Shown here piece by piece: positions 1 to 9,882 of a DNA stretch of 64,000 nucleotides (within the stretch, counting starts at the first letter, position 1; the number at the start of each line of letters is the position of its first letter). The notes under the pieces were generated by a model, which saw only the letters and a program-made list of their open reading frames with translations, was not told the DNA's origin and searched no databases. The stretch is from contig NC_088310.1 of assembly GCF_910592395.1 (NCBI RefSeq), positions 13,833,501 through 13,897,500 of the forward strand, in the 5' to 3' direction. The position numbers were made by a program, and so were the translations under genes. This DNA is from Lineus longissimus. Lineage: Eukaryota; Nemertea; Pilidiophora; Heteronemertea; Lineidae.

Positions 1-264
1 CATTCATAAAGCCACTAAGTGATCAGCTAAGCAAAGTACCTCGAATAACTTTAAGTGACTTGCTTTACATTCTGCAAACGTGCCAATGTCGCATTTCATG
101 TCGATTTTTGCGGTTTGGACATGTGCCAAACCTCATCATGGACAGGAAGACAGCGTCATTATTGTGTAATACTTTCACAAGGCCTAGGATATAAGAAATA
201 GGGCCTATAGAAAGTGTGTCCCATACACTGTCTGATTCATGCAGCTTGGCAGATTGCATGAAAC

Positions 265-1313
265 ATGGATAAGAAAAAGAGGAAGCCAAATTTCTCTGAA
301 GCAGAGAAGGTGCGATTAATCGAAGAATACGAAAAGGTGATGTCCGTTATTTCCTCGAAGTTTTCACCAAATGTAACTACCAAGAAAAAGCATGATGCCT
401 GGGTGCAAATCGCAGACGCCATGAATAGCAGGAACCCAAACGTATTGCGCACGGTCGAAGAACTACAAAAAAAATGGCAAAATATGGCGTCCGGGATGAA
501 AGATGAATACAGGGCGTACAAGAAGGAGCTTTCAAAGACAGGTACAGGATTTATTCTAATCTAAGACATTTCATTAGTGTTGCTTCACATTCATCAACAG
601 CTGCAGTTCCTGATGATATCACTGACACACTTGTTGGATATTTATAGGTGGCGGACCCCGACCAGATGAACCATCAACCCTGTCGCAGAAGATCGCAGCT
701 GTGATAGGGGAGGATGATCCGACGGTTTATGGGATTGATGGCGGATATGACAGCATCGAACCTCGGCGGAGCAATATTTCCTTCAACTCACAACCTAGTT
801 CAAGGTAGGCTCCCTTTATTCACTTTAAACAGAGGTGGAGCTGCAGATTTCTGACAATTTTAACAGTTTGAAATGTTCACTGCTACATCAATTTAATTTC
901 ATAACTCTTTAGCCATTATTGGCAAATATTTCCAAATTAACATTGCTGAAAAGTCAAGGTTGGTGTTTCTTGAACCATATTTGGTGAAAAACTGTCATTG
1001 TTATTTCAGTACCATCACCGATGATGAGCAAACTCTACGTCTCAATTATACGTCCTGTACACAAGAGCACAGGCAAGTCTCGGCTGCCGTTGGTCCCCCA
1101 AGCAGATTACAACGAATTATGCAAAAACGTGCTCCTCCTTCAGCGTTGCCAAATCCATGTCCACCTGTGCCCGAATCGGAGAATGAAAAACAAAAAAAAG
1201 GAAAGAAGGAAGAAGATAAGTATGAATTAGTGAGCATGCAAAAGGAGCTATTGATCCTTGAGAAGGAAAGGGCTAACTTGGAGATTGAAAAACTGAAATT
1301 AGAAAAAAATTAA
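265..1313 (+). CDS. Harbinger Myb/SANT-like DNA-binding protein, three exons
   Basis: Proposed exons are 265-541, 648-804 and 1010-1313 (738 nt, 245 residues). Donors are G|GTACAG and AAG|GTAGGC; acceptors are TTATAG| and TTTCAG|. Phases agree (1, then 2), and splicing makes the GGGP stretch common after the Myb/SANT domain in this family. The first ~90 residues hold a tryptophan-containing trihelix (W near residues 51 and 71) preceded by a basic KKKRK tract. The C-terminus is a charged coiled coil rich in E/K/L. In Harbinger elements this protein binds the transposon ends and helps carry the transposase into the nucleus. No internal stop is seen in the spliced frame, so it looks intact. The exon model is inference from splice signals. 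Confidence 0.8.
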
Positions 1314-1544
1314 TTAAATTTAGAAATTGATGTTTTGAAGATAAAAAAGAATAAGTTGGAAAAACAGCCGGCTGAAATTTATTCATTTTCACACAGAAAT
1401 GATGGTCAATCATTTGGAAATTACGCATACACCTCTCTGTAGAAGTGCATGTACATCTAGGCCCCTAAAGGATGTTCTGTTTGATGGTCTCTTGAAATAA
1501 ATTTATCATTATAATCTCTCCTTTTTTCTTCGCTTTTACTCACC

Positions 1545-2597
1545 TTAGAAGTGTTGGTTGACTATTTGGTTCCTCGCAGCTGCTCGGTTAAGTCGACCAA
1601 AGGCAACAACATTTTCTACATCGTCATCATCGTCGTCAGGCTGTGGCTGTAGCTCGATTGGCTGTTCGTCAAAATCAGGGAGACCTCTGTCGATGGCAAT
1701 ATTATGCAACATTGCGCATGCAGAAATGATGCCGCAAGCTTTTAACGGTGTATAGCGGAGTTGTCCATGGAGGCAATGGAAACGCCTTTTCCACTGGCCT
1801 ATTCCCCTTTCTACCAAGCATCGAGTTCTTTTGTGGGAACGGTTGTATCGTCGCTGCTGCGGGGTGTTTGGGTTTAGGAAGGGTGTCATCAGCCATGGTC
1901 TTACCGGATACCCGCTGTCGCCTAGAAGGACTTCATTACCCTGCCAGACTTCCATCACTTCGGCTAGCCTACTTTCTATCAAAATGATCGAATCATGGGT
2001 GCTTCCAGGCCATCTCGCTACAACGTTTATGAATCGATAATGAGCATCCATGACCACCTGTACGTTGATAGAATAATAGTTTTTCCTGTTGACGTATCTC
2101 CATTCGTGATGAGTAGGGCCAATGATCCAAACATGCGTACCATCAATCAACCCTATAATGCCAGGGAAGTTCGCTATTTCATAAAATGCTGCAGAAATAC
2201 GTGGGATGTCTTGAAGCGCAGGGAATTTAATGATGTTGTGTAGCAAATGAATCAGTGCATCCGTCACTTGCGTTATAATGCGGCTCATGCTGGGTTGGGA
2301 AATGTGTACCGTATCCCCGGTGACTTCCTGGAATGAACCGGAGGCATAAAATCTTAATGTTGCAAGCACCTTTAGGTCGGCTGGCAAAGCATGGTTTCGG
2401 TCTGTTTGTGGCTCGATATAATTCCTAACAGCATCGACCAAGTCAAGAATCGTTTGCCTATCCAATCTGTAGCGTTGATATAATTGCAAGTCGTTGTAGA
2501 TCTCAAGTGGGTGGACTCTGTCTCGAAAAATTCTCTCACGACGCATAGCACGCCTCGCATCCAAATCCATTTGCACTGCCAACATTAACGCAGCCAT
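1545..2597 (-). CDS. HARBI1-like: HARBI1-like DDE transposase, intact
   Basis: A 350-residue uninterrupted frame of normal length for PIF/Harbinger nucleases. The visible catalytic motifs are GLIDGTHV (first D), LLGDSGYP (second D) and VERGIGQWKRRF (E). An N-terminal helix-turn-helix-like region around SQPSMSRII precedes the RNase H-like core, and the C-terminus has an acidic run (DDDDDD). The start at 2597 gives MAALMLAVQMDLDARRAMRRERIFRDR, an arrangement also seen in the second Harbinger transposase in this window (20081-21373), which supports it. It is convergent with the Myb/SANT gene, as is common in this superfamily. The transposase would cut at the terminal repeats with the Myb partner. 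It appears functional from sequence, but activity is not shown. Confidence 0.93.
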   Translation of the reverse strand: MAALMLAVQMDLDARRAMRRERIFRDRVHPLEIYNDLQLYQRYRLDRQTILDLVDAVRNYIEPQTDRNHALPADLKVLATLRFYASGSFQEVTGDTVHISQPSMSRIITQVTDALIHLLHNIIKFPALQDIPRISAAFYEIANFPGIIGLIDGTHVWIIGPTHHEWRYVNRKNYYSINVQVVMDAHYRFINVVARWPGSTHDSIILIESRLAEVMEVWQGNEVLLGDSGYPVRPWLMTPFLNPNTPQQRRYNRSHKRTRCLVERGIGQWKRRFHCLHGQLRYTPLKACGIISACAMLHNIAIDRGLPDFDEQPIELQPQPDDDDDDVENVVAFGRLNRAAARNQIVNQHF

Positions 2598-2818
2598 CTC
2601 TCACGGTGGTTTGCCGCAAAATGAACGTTGTGTTTTGTGACTTCTCCAAACAACTTAAAGTTAAGACAGACCCAGAGGTGTCTCAAATATAAGGGTATGT
2701 TTGAGCAAGTCACTAAGGTTAAGTATCATATAGAATTTCACTTAAGTATGTTGCTTAGATTAAGATGGCGTTTAAGTGCCTTACTTTGACTTAAGTACGT
2801 TTATGAATATGGACCCTG

Positions 2819-2994
2819 GAGCAATATCTGTTTGTCAAAAAAGGCATTCGTGGAGGTGTCGCTTCCATTTTCCAACGACGGGCCCACATATCTGTTGACG
2901 ATGATGATGATGTTGAAGAGAAGGGGGTATTTTCAGGAGAAGCAGACAAGAAGAGTGGCGCGCAGATATTTGCCTTCGACGCGACGAATCTCTA
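2819..2994 (+). pseudogene. Virus-like family B DNA polymerase, 5' fragment
   Basis: This short open stretch between Harbinger 1 and the 2995-4310 element reads as part of a protein-primed type family B DNA polymerase (DNA_pol_B_2 class). It has KKGIRGG and then FDATNLY, the start of polymerase motif A. The frame is cut exactly inside the NLYG motif. The upstream part of the gene would lie to the left of Harbinger 1, outside the window. This class is found in virus-like elements (Polinton/adintovirus-like) and linear plasmids. I can only say virus-like. Confidence 0.75.
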
Positions 2995-4310
2995 CACTGT
3001 AAAAAGTGAGAACACATGGAACATGTTCAGAACACACACGGAACACCGTTCCCTAGGCACGCAGAAAAAGAATTCTGAGATGACGTGTTCAGAACGTGTT
3101 CAGTGAAGGATCAGAACACATCTCATTTTCTGTGAACATGCGCAAGCTGAACAGGGAACACTGCGAACGCGTCCGCGGTGTTCTCCCCACACGGCGAACG
3201 CGTTCTGAGACCATCCCTCGGCCTCGCTTCCATTTTTCCGCCGCCATTGTGAACTTTCTCAAACTGAGCCGCGAACTGTTCTGCGAAAATGGTGAGTTTT
3301 TATAGATTTTGTATCGATTTCAATGCATGCAATTGGTCAAGTAATGCCAGTCGATGTTGTAGAACTGATATTAGCGTTAGAAGAAGAGCCAAGGCGTCGC
3401 CAGCAGCTGCTTGAAGAGACTGACTGACAGCGCGACCCTACAACAATCATCCGACTATTGAATGTACACATCAATGTATAGGCTGACACATGTATGGCTA
3501 CATGAATTGATGCATACATAATGTACGTGTCCAGGCGGATTGTCAAAACTGTATTTCTCAGTGCCTGTAGTTATCTTTTTTTACTTTCAGATCTACTAGT
3601 TTGTCCCCACAGCAGTCACTGGTAATTCCGTTAATCTGTTAACTTGCTGGGAGTGTTTCCATTTCCAAGGATTTGTTTTGCTGAACCGAGTGTTGTGTTC
3701 CGACTGTGTAATCTGTAGTACAATTACTTGTAGTACAATTTGACGTTTTGGTCCATGTGACAACCAAGGCGTTGACAGAGTGGAATTGTGTTAATTAGAG
3801 TTGATGATTGTTCTGTAGGGATGAGAATCATCAACGTGTTCAAAGACTTCTTGTGTTTTTGTCAGCCTCTCTGGGTCTTCCTGGTAGGTGCTGGTAGGGA
3901 CTAGTGAAAAATAGTACCTGTCTGGAAACCTATTAAAAGGGCCAGTATCCCAAATGTCAGGAAGCTTCCTGAGGCAAGATAACATGTACATGTCAGTTTA
4001 TTTTTGTATTTTGAAATAAAAATTGTAAAAAGAGAGATAATCTTTGTTTTTAAAATGTTCAGAAAACCCCATGTTTTCAGGAACAGGTTCTGAACTACTA
4101 GAAGATGTTCTTTTGACTGGAGAACGTGCTCTGGAACGTGTCCCATTGTAGAACGTGTTCCTTGGTAGAACACCTTGTATTGTGAACGTGTTCTAGGACT
4201 AGAACACCAGAAATATGAAGAACATGTTCTCAGAACGTGTTCAAAAAATGGGTTCAAATCGAGGTGTTCTGATTTTGAACATGTTCTAGGTGTTCTCACT
4301 TTTTACAGTG
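2995..4310. mobile_element. Non-autonomous TIR element with TA duplication, inside polymerase gene
   Basis: The terminal inverted repeats begin CACTGTAAAAAGTGAGAA at 2995 and end with the reverse complement at 4310. Flanking TA at 2993-2994 and 4311-4312 is the likely target duplication, typical of the Tc1/mariner group. Removing the element plus one TA rejoins the polymerase motif in frame, which confirms the boundaries. Both subterminal zones are packed with GAACGTGTTC and GAACATGTTC palindromes and half sites. No transposase-like ORF is seen in the 1316 bp. Confidence 0.85.
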
Positions 4311-5408
4311 TACGGCTACTCCCTCAGTCAAGATTTACCGCACGGAAACTATCGCTGGATCGAGGTTGACGACCCGAACGAATTTGATGTTTTGTCTTTG
4401 TCAGACGATAGCACTACAGGATACATACTAGAGGTGGACCTCGAATATCCTACTTGTCTACACGATTCGCACAATGACTTTCCTTTAGCGCCAGAGAAAC
4501 TGTGCATATGCCCTTCGCAGTGGAGTCCGCTAATGCATGTTTTGGCGGGAAAACTAATGGATCCCTCACAAATACGAAGTGCCGCCACCGAAGAAAAACT
4601 GATTCCTCATCTTGGACCGAGAACAAATTACATTGTCTATCTGAAAAACCTGCTATATTATCTTCAGCTGGGCATGACGCTGAGCAAAGTGCATAGGATT
4701 CTGGCTTTCGATCAGTCGCCTTGGATGAAAGTTTTCGTCAGCTTCTGCACGGAGCAGAGGAAGGCCGCGGCAAACAATCCCTTTGAATCTGACTTTTGGA
4801 AAAAAGCGATTAATTCTTGCTACGGGAAATTCCTCCAAGACAAAACAAAGCACATCAATATGAGTCTAGTGTCGGACAAGAGAAAATTCCTAACAAAAAC
4901 GAGCAAACCGAATTTCAAGTCGGTTACCATTTACAATAGGAAACTGGTAGGCATACAAATGAAACCCCGCAGTATACTTCTGGATCGTCCCATCACAGCG
5001 GGAATGGTCTGTCTCGAAACAAGCAAAATGAAATTGTACAAAATGCACTATGACTTCATTAAGCCATTGTACGGGGACCGGTGCCACCTGTTGATGACGG
5101 ACACGCATAGCCTGCTGTATTTCTTGGAAGAATATGAGGGGAACGTGGACGAGGACTTCTTCGCGAACCGACGCTATTTCGATCTGTCTAATTATCCGAA
5201 AGACTCGCCCTACTTCTGCGAAACGAACAAAAAAGTTCGAGGTACTTTCAAGCGAGAGGATGCGTGCGATCCCATTGTGGACTTTGTTGGTTTGCGTGCC
5301 AAAATGTACAGCACAAGACATCGGTCGGAGGCAGTCACCAGCAAGGCCAAGGGTTTGCCCAGATGCGTTATGCAAAGCATTGGCTTTGAGCAGTACTTGG
5401 GAGAATAA
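4311..5408 (+). pseudogene. Virus-like family B DNA polymerase, 3' fragment with altered motif C
   Basis: About 365 residues continue the polymerase from the 2819-2994 fragment. Landmarks in order: YILEVDLEYP, the conserved LHDSHNDFPLAPE region, KVHRILAFDQSPW, motif B KKAINSCYGK, and motif C reading TDTHS instead of the usual DTDS. The C-terminal VGLRAKMYS and KAKGLP blocks follow. The motif C change replaces a metal-binding aspartate by histidine (a GAT to CAT type change), which should impair catalysis. The gene ends after FEQYLGE at a TAA, somewhat short compared with relatives. With two insertions, no start and a damaged active site, it is a pseudogene. DNA_pol_B_2-type assignment is strong; the exact parent element is not. 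Confidence 0.85.
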
Positions 5409-5443
5409 GCTGTTTCTCAAGAGATTTCCTCATCGATTTTGCG

Positions 5444-5770
5444 ATGACAGAGGCGGAGAAGACAATGCAAATGCTAGCACTTCAGATGCACGGTATCTAC
5501 TTTGTGAACACGCCAACAGACATCTGTATGGCACGTCTCGCAATACGTGGTCGAGATTTCGAGTGCAGCGGACCAAATCCGGTAACGTATTCGTATCAAG
5601 AAGCCCTGAAAGCCGCTTACCAAAGGCACCTGGCCAAATGGAAAAATTACGAAATTTGCACAGGAGCATGGGGTGAGTGCAACATTGCCCTAAAGGAGAG
5701 TGCCAAGGCAAGCCCGAAAGAGCTGCTAGATTTCATACATAACAAAGATTACAAAATTTCATCTTGCTAA
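5444..5770 (+). CDS. Small ORF of unknown function, weakly like a nucleoside kinase C-terminus
   Basis: A 108-residue frame starting MTEAEKTMQ and ending NKDYKISSC. I do not recognise it with confidence. The stretch IYFVNTPTDICMARLAIRGR followed by a helix containing YQEALKAAYQRHLAKW resembles the LID/C-terminal part of deoxynucleoside kinases (a strand, T-P-x-x-C-x-x-R-L, then R-G-R, then Y-x-x-A-L). The N-terminal P-loop half of such an enzyme is absent. It lies just after the polymerase fragment and before Helentron 1, so it may belong to the same virus-like element. It could equally be a chance frame. Confidence 0.3.
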   Translation: MTEAEKTMQMLALQMHGIYFVNTPTDICMARLAIRGRDFECSGPNPVTYSYQEALKAAYQRHLAKWKNYEICTGAWGECNIALKESAKASPKELLDFIHNKDYKISSC

Positions 5771-5841
5771 AGACAAGCAAAGTACAACAATTTGAATAAC
5801 ATCTATCACACTGTCACAAATCGCTCTATTACCACAACATC

Positions 5842-7014
5842 ATGATCTCTCTTGAACAGTACCGGTCAGCTGTGGGTTGTTTCTTTTCAAGAGCAATAAC
5901 AAAAAAGGACAAGGACGCCCCTCAGTGTGGTTGCAAACATACGACTCCTCTCTTAAACAATGTTCAAGATTTTTACAGTGTCACAGAACTTTATGGGTAC
6001 AACATTTGGTTTGATGAAATGACTGTAAAGCACAAGTCCAGAAGTGCTGATTTGTCTGTTGAAGACATAATATTGAATACCTATTACTCTTCTGTACAAA
6101 GCACATGTGAATATTATTTTTCATTCTGGATCTTGGAAAATGTACTGCTTCATCATTCATTTGCTAACTTTGAAAGATTAAAGTTGGCTGGTGATGTAGA
6201 GAGTAATCCAGGACCTTGCCAGTTTACAATAATGAAAGCAGTTCAAGGTCATTTCCATCAGGGTGATGTGACAAGGTTTCGTGGCGAGTCGATTGGCAAA
6301 CAGTGTATTTGTAACTGTGTCAAAGCATTGGCCTTTTCATATGTTAAAGCACCTCTTTCGTGGACATCTAATGATCTAGATGATATTCTACTGCAAGGAG
6401 ATCAGTTGTATCAGAAATGGAATATCGCTGGCTATATAGCTATAGATCAGATTCACCCCTATATTGAATTCTCTAACAAACATTTCTTCAGTTTAAAACC
6501 ACTTGGTGCAACTAAAGGTGTGCTTTTACTTGAAAATAGTTTACTTCTTGATGATGACGGGACGCCATATACATGTATACAGTTACGGCATGCTGTTCAG
6601 AAACTTTTCCCAATGGGATTTTCCATTCTGATCATTCAAGGGAACGCTGTGGCCTTGATTTGTGTGTCCGGTCGTTATTTCTTGTTTGATTCCCATAGTA
6701 GAAATATAAATGGTGAAGTAACGCCAGATGGTACATCAGTATGCCTACAGTTTCAACAAGAATCTGACGCTGTGAATTTTGTTGCTAACTATGTCATTAA
6801 CCTTGGTTGTAGCATTTCTGACACAAACAACATTGAAATAACCTATTTCAGATTGAAATTAATGTCATCAAAAGCATTTGCCCTGGGAGAAAAGAGGTCA
6901 ACAATACAACATGGCATTTCTGATGAATCTTCCACAAGCCAACATGATCCCCAGCCAGCCACTTCTACATCACACAATTACCATTGCAATTTAACAACAT
7001 ACATAACGGATTAG
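5842..7014 (+). pseudogene. Helentron 1 polyprotein, N-terminal part: leader, 2A motif, cysteine-protease-like domain
   Basis: 390 codons from MISLEQYRSAVGCF to a TAG at 7012-7014. Residues 1-117 are a leader with several Cys and His residues and a hydrophobic aromatic stretch near 95-105. Residues 118-125 are DVESNPGP, a canonical 2A ribosome-skipping motif preceded by LKLAG. Downstream, GHFHQGD...GKQC...DLDDILLQGD and later YFLFDSHSR give a Gln/Cys and Asp-x-His arrangement like papain-fold deubiquitinase-type proteases (herpesvirus tegument C76 or OTU-like); Helentrons are known to carry OTU-like proteases. The reading frame is the same as the next segment, so the TAG looks like a nonsense mutation in one long polyprotein. 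The homologous junction in Helentron 2 is open. Confidence 0.8.
6193..6216 (+). other. 2A ribosome-skipping motif DVESNPGP
   Basis: Translates as LKLAGDVESNPGP, matching the D-[VI]-E-x-N-P-G-P consensus at every required position. In 2A peptides the ribosome skips the final Gly-Pro bond, so the ~124-residue leader would be released from the following polyprotein, which would begin with proline. Function here is inferred from the motif. Confidence 0.9.
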
Positions 7015-9882
7015 AAGGAGAAACTTACTAGACATGAGTACATGAAAACACTGATGCAACGAAAAAGAAAGGATGAGTTATACAAAGCAAATGAAAAATT
7101 GAATGATAGGACAAATAAACACTCTCTTCGTACTAACACTGAATATAAGAACAAGGAACTTTATCAGAAGCAAATGAAAAGGACTAATCCACTCTTCCAA
7201 GAAAAGGAACGAATACTAGGAACACCAAGTAAACAGAAACTTCGCAAAAATATAGACTATCAGGCAAAGGAACTTCTTCAGAAGCAAATGAAAAGGGCTG
7301 ATCCAGAAATAAAGGAAAAGGAGCTTCTAACTAAGCAAATGAAAAGAGCTGATCCAGCAATAAAGGAAAAGGAGCTTCTAACTAAGCGAATGAAAAGGGC
7401 TGATCCAGAAATAAAGGAAAAGGAGCTTCTAACCAAGCGAATGAAAAGGGCTTATCCAGAAATAGAGGAAAAGGAGCTTCGAACTAAGCGAATGAAAAGG
7501 GCTAATCCAGAAATAAAGGAAAAGGAGCTTCTAACTAAGCGATTGAAAAGGGCTGATCCAGAAATAAAGAAAAAGGAGCGTCTAACTAAGCGAATGAAAA
7601 GGGCTAATCCAGAAATAAAGGAAAAGGAGCTTCTAACTAAGCGAATGAAAAGGGCTAATCCAGAAATAAAGGAAAAGGAGCTTCTAAGTAAGCGAATGAA
7701 AAGGGCTGATCCTGAAATGAAGAAAAAGGAGCTTCTAACTAAGCAAATGAAAAGGGCTGATCCTGAAATAAAGAAGAAGGAGCTTCTAACTAAGCGAATG
7801 AAAAGGGCTGATCCTGAAATAAAGAAGAAGGAGCTTCGAACTAAGCGAATGAAAAGGGCTAATCCAGAAATAAAGAAAAAGGAGCTTCTAACTAAGCAAA
7901 TGAAAAGGACTGATCCAGAAATAAAGGAAAAGGAGCTTCTAACTAAGCGAATGAAAAGGGCTAATCCAGAAATAAAGGAAAAGGAGCTTCTAACTAAGCG
8001 AATGAAAAGGGCTAATCCAGAAATAAAGAAAAAGGAGCTTCTAACTAAGCAAATGAAAAGGACTGATCCAGAAATAAAGGAAAAGGAGCTTCTAAGTAAG
8101 CGAATGAAAAGGGCTGATCCTGAAATGAAGAAAAAGGAGCTTCTAACTAAGCAAATGAAAAGGGCTGATCCTGAAATAAAGAAGAAGGAGCTTCTAACTA
8201 AGCGAATGAAAAGGGCTGATCCTGAAATAAAGAAGAAGGAGCTTCTAACTAAGCGAATGAAAAGGGCTGATCCTGAAATAAAGGAAAAGGAGCTTCTAAC
8301 TAAGCGAATGAAAAGGGCTGATCCAGAAATAAAGGAAAAGGAGCTTCTAACTAAGCAAATGAAAAGGGCTCATCCAGAAATAAAGCAGAAGGAGCTTCTA
8401 ACTAAGCAAATGAAAAGGACTGATCCCGAATATAAATTTAAGGAACGAGTGATTAAAGAGCGTAGTCGAGCCAATGCACATGTATGTTCTATTGAGCAAA
8501 ATAAAGATGTTTCCCGTAAGAGAAAATTGAGATGTGATGAACAATATCAGTACATGGAGAGAGAAAACAAACGTTTCAAACGCAACATGAACAGGACGGA
8601 ATTTACATTAAAAGTCACCACGATAAATACATTGAAGAGAAAAGTGAGAAGAGAGTATCCTAGTGTTCGACAAAATGAAACAGCATCCAAAAGACAAAAG
8701 AGAGTAGGAGATAACCTACGAACGAGTATTGAGTTATTCCATGAAAATATAAGTAATGGACCACTGTATGTATGTAGTTCATGCCATCAAACATGGTTTA
8801 AGCATTCTGTTATTGATGCAAGTAAAGTCCATGTCCCATCAGATAGACAAGATCTCTTATCTGAATGTCTGACCAGCTATACTTCAGTCAGTAACATTGA
8901 ATGGATGTGTAGAACTTGCAGAGATTCCATTAATAAAGGAAAAGTCCCGAAGTTGTCTATAAAAAATAACATGGCGTTCAAAGTAAAAGACAAACCTCCA
9001 GAACTAGACTTGCACCAGTTGGAAGAAAGGCTAATATCACTGCGCATTCCATTCATGCAAATGAGGGAACTTCCTGTTGGTGGACAAAAAACGGTCCGAG
9101 GCAATGTAGTCAATGTTCCGATTGATGTGTCAAAAACAGTTCTATCTTTACCAAGAAATCTGTCAGATATAGAAACAGTGCCAGTAAAATTAAAAAGAAG
9201 AATGCAATACAAAACAAATGAATTCATTGAGAATATCAGACCAACAAAAGTACTCCATGCTTTAAAGTGGTTAAAAGATAACAGCCCATTCTACAAGGAC
9301 GTCAATGTCAGTAACGATGAGCAGTGGATAGAATCACTTCAGCCACAACTCTCTGGCAACATGTCTGAATTTCTTGATAGAAGGGAGGCTGACCCTGAAC
9401 CTGCCCCAAGCACATCAAAAGAACATGAACGGCAACCCAATAGTGCATTTAATACCACTTCGAAGAAAGTTCACCTTAATTCCCGTTCTGCTGATGAAAA
9501 AAATGGTGAAAGTTCTGAGGACGATGACAGTGATCATTTCAGTGAAGTAGATGATACTGAACTTAGGACATCTGCAAATATGGACACAATGCTGGATAAT
9601 GCTGAATTGCCAGAACCTGAGGAATTCATCTTTGCTCCCGGAGAAGGACAAACACCTTTAGGCTTATTTCATGACAGCAATGCTAAATATCTTTCATTTC
9701 CTACCATATTTTGTGGACAAGGCAGATCTGAACATCCAGTAAAAGTACATTACAGTGATATCAGCAAATATGAACTGAGAAGTGTAGACCGCAGAGTTGC
9801 CCAAAATGTTCCAAATGTATTCTTTAAACTGAAAAAGTTACAGATCAAACAAATATCTGATAAAGTTGGATTAGCTGTCTGA
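7015..9882 (+). pseudogene. Helentron 1 polyprotein, middle part: basic repeats, zinc-binding region, DUF6570-like
   Basis: It continues in the same frame after the TAG; the first ATG is at 7042. From 7267 to 8439 there are 23 tandem copies of a 17-residue unit (consensus KELLTKRMKRADPEIKE), very basic and probably helical. A CSSC...WMCRTC zinc-ribbon-like region follows near 8780-8925. Then comes LEERLISLRIPFMQMRELP...VNVPIDV, characteristic of the region before Helitron Rep (DUF6570-type). The segment ends at TGA 9880-9882. Helentron 2 has arginine (CGA) at the same place, so this is probably a single C-to-T nonsense change. After the stop the same frame continues into Rep. Confidence 0.82.
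7267..8439 (+). repeat. 23 x 51-bp in-frame tandem repeat
   Basis: Exactly 23 units of 51 bp (1173 bp) with no frame-disturbing indel. Variants such as ADPEMKK, TDPEIKE and ANPEIKK recur in blocks (for example units 9-12 resemble units 17-20), which suggests expansion by duplication of multi-unit blocks. The encoded repeats are lysine/arginine-rich. Confidence 0.95.

Larger units (their letters stand above)
1..2816. mobile_element. PIF/Harbinger DNA transposon 1 (left tip outside window)
   Basis: The right end (about 2797-2816) reads ...TTTATGAATATGGACCC, whose reverse complement GGGTCCATATTCATAAA matches the window start from ATTCATAAA at 2-10. So only a few bases of the left terminal inverted repeat are cut off by the window edge. 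Subterminal AAGTGACTTG-like motifs occur on both sides. Inside are the two genes expected for this superfamily: a Myb/SANT-like DNA-binding protein (+) and a HARBI1-like DDE transposase (-). The right flank is directly in a DNA polymerase B reading frame, so the element appears inserted in that gene. The 3-bp target duplication cannot be checked because the left flank is outside the window. Confidence 0.88.

Noticed and set aside
2819-5408. Polymerase as a functional host or mitochondrial gene
   Set aside because: It is interrupted by two elements, lacks a start in the window and has a changed catalytic motif.
9880-9882. TGA-C context as programmed readthrough between Rep halves
   Set aside because: Helentron 2 has CGA at the aligned position, so a simple nonsense mutation is more likely.
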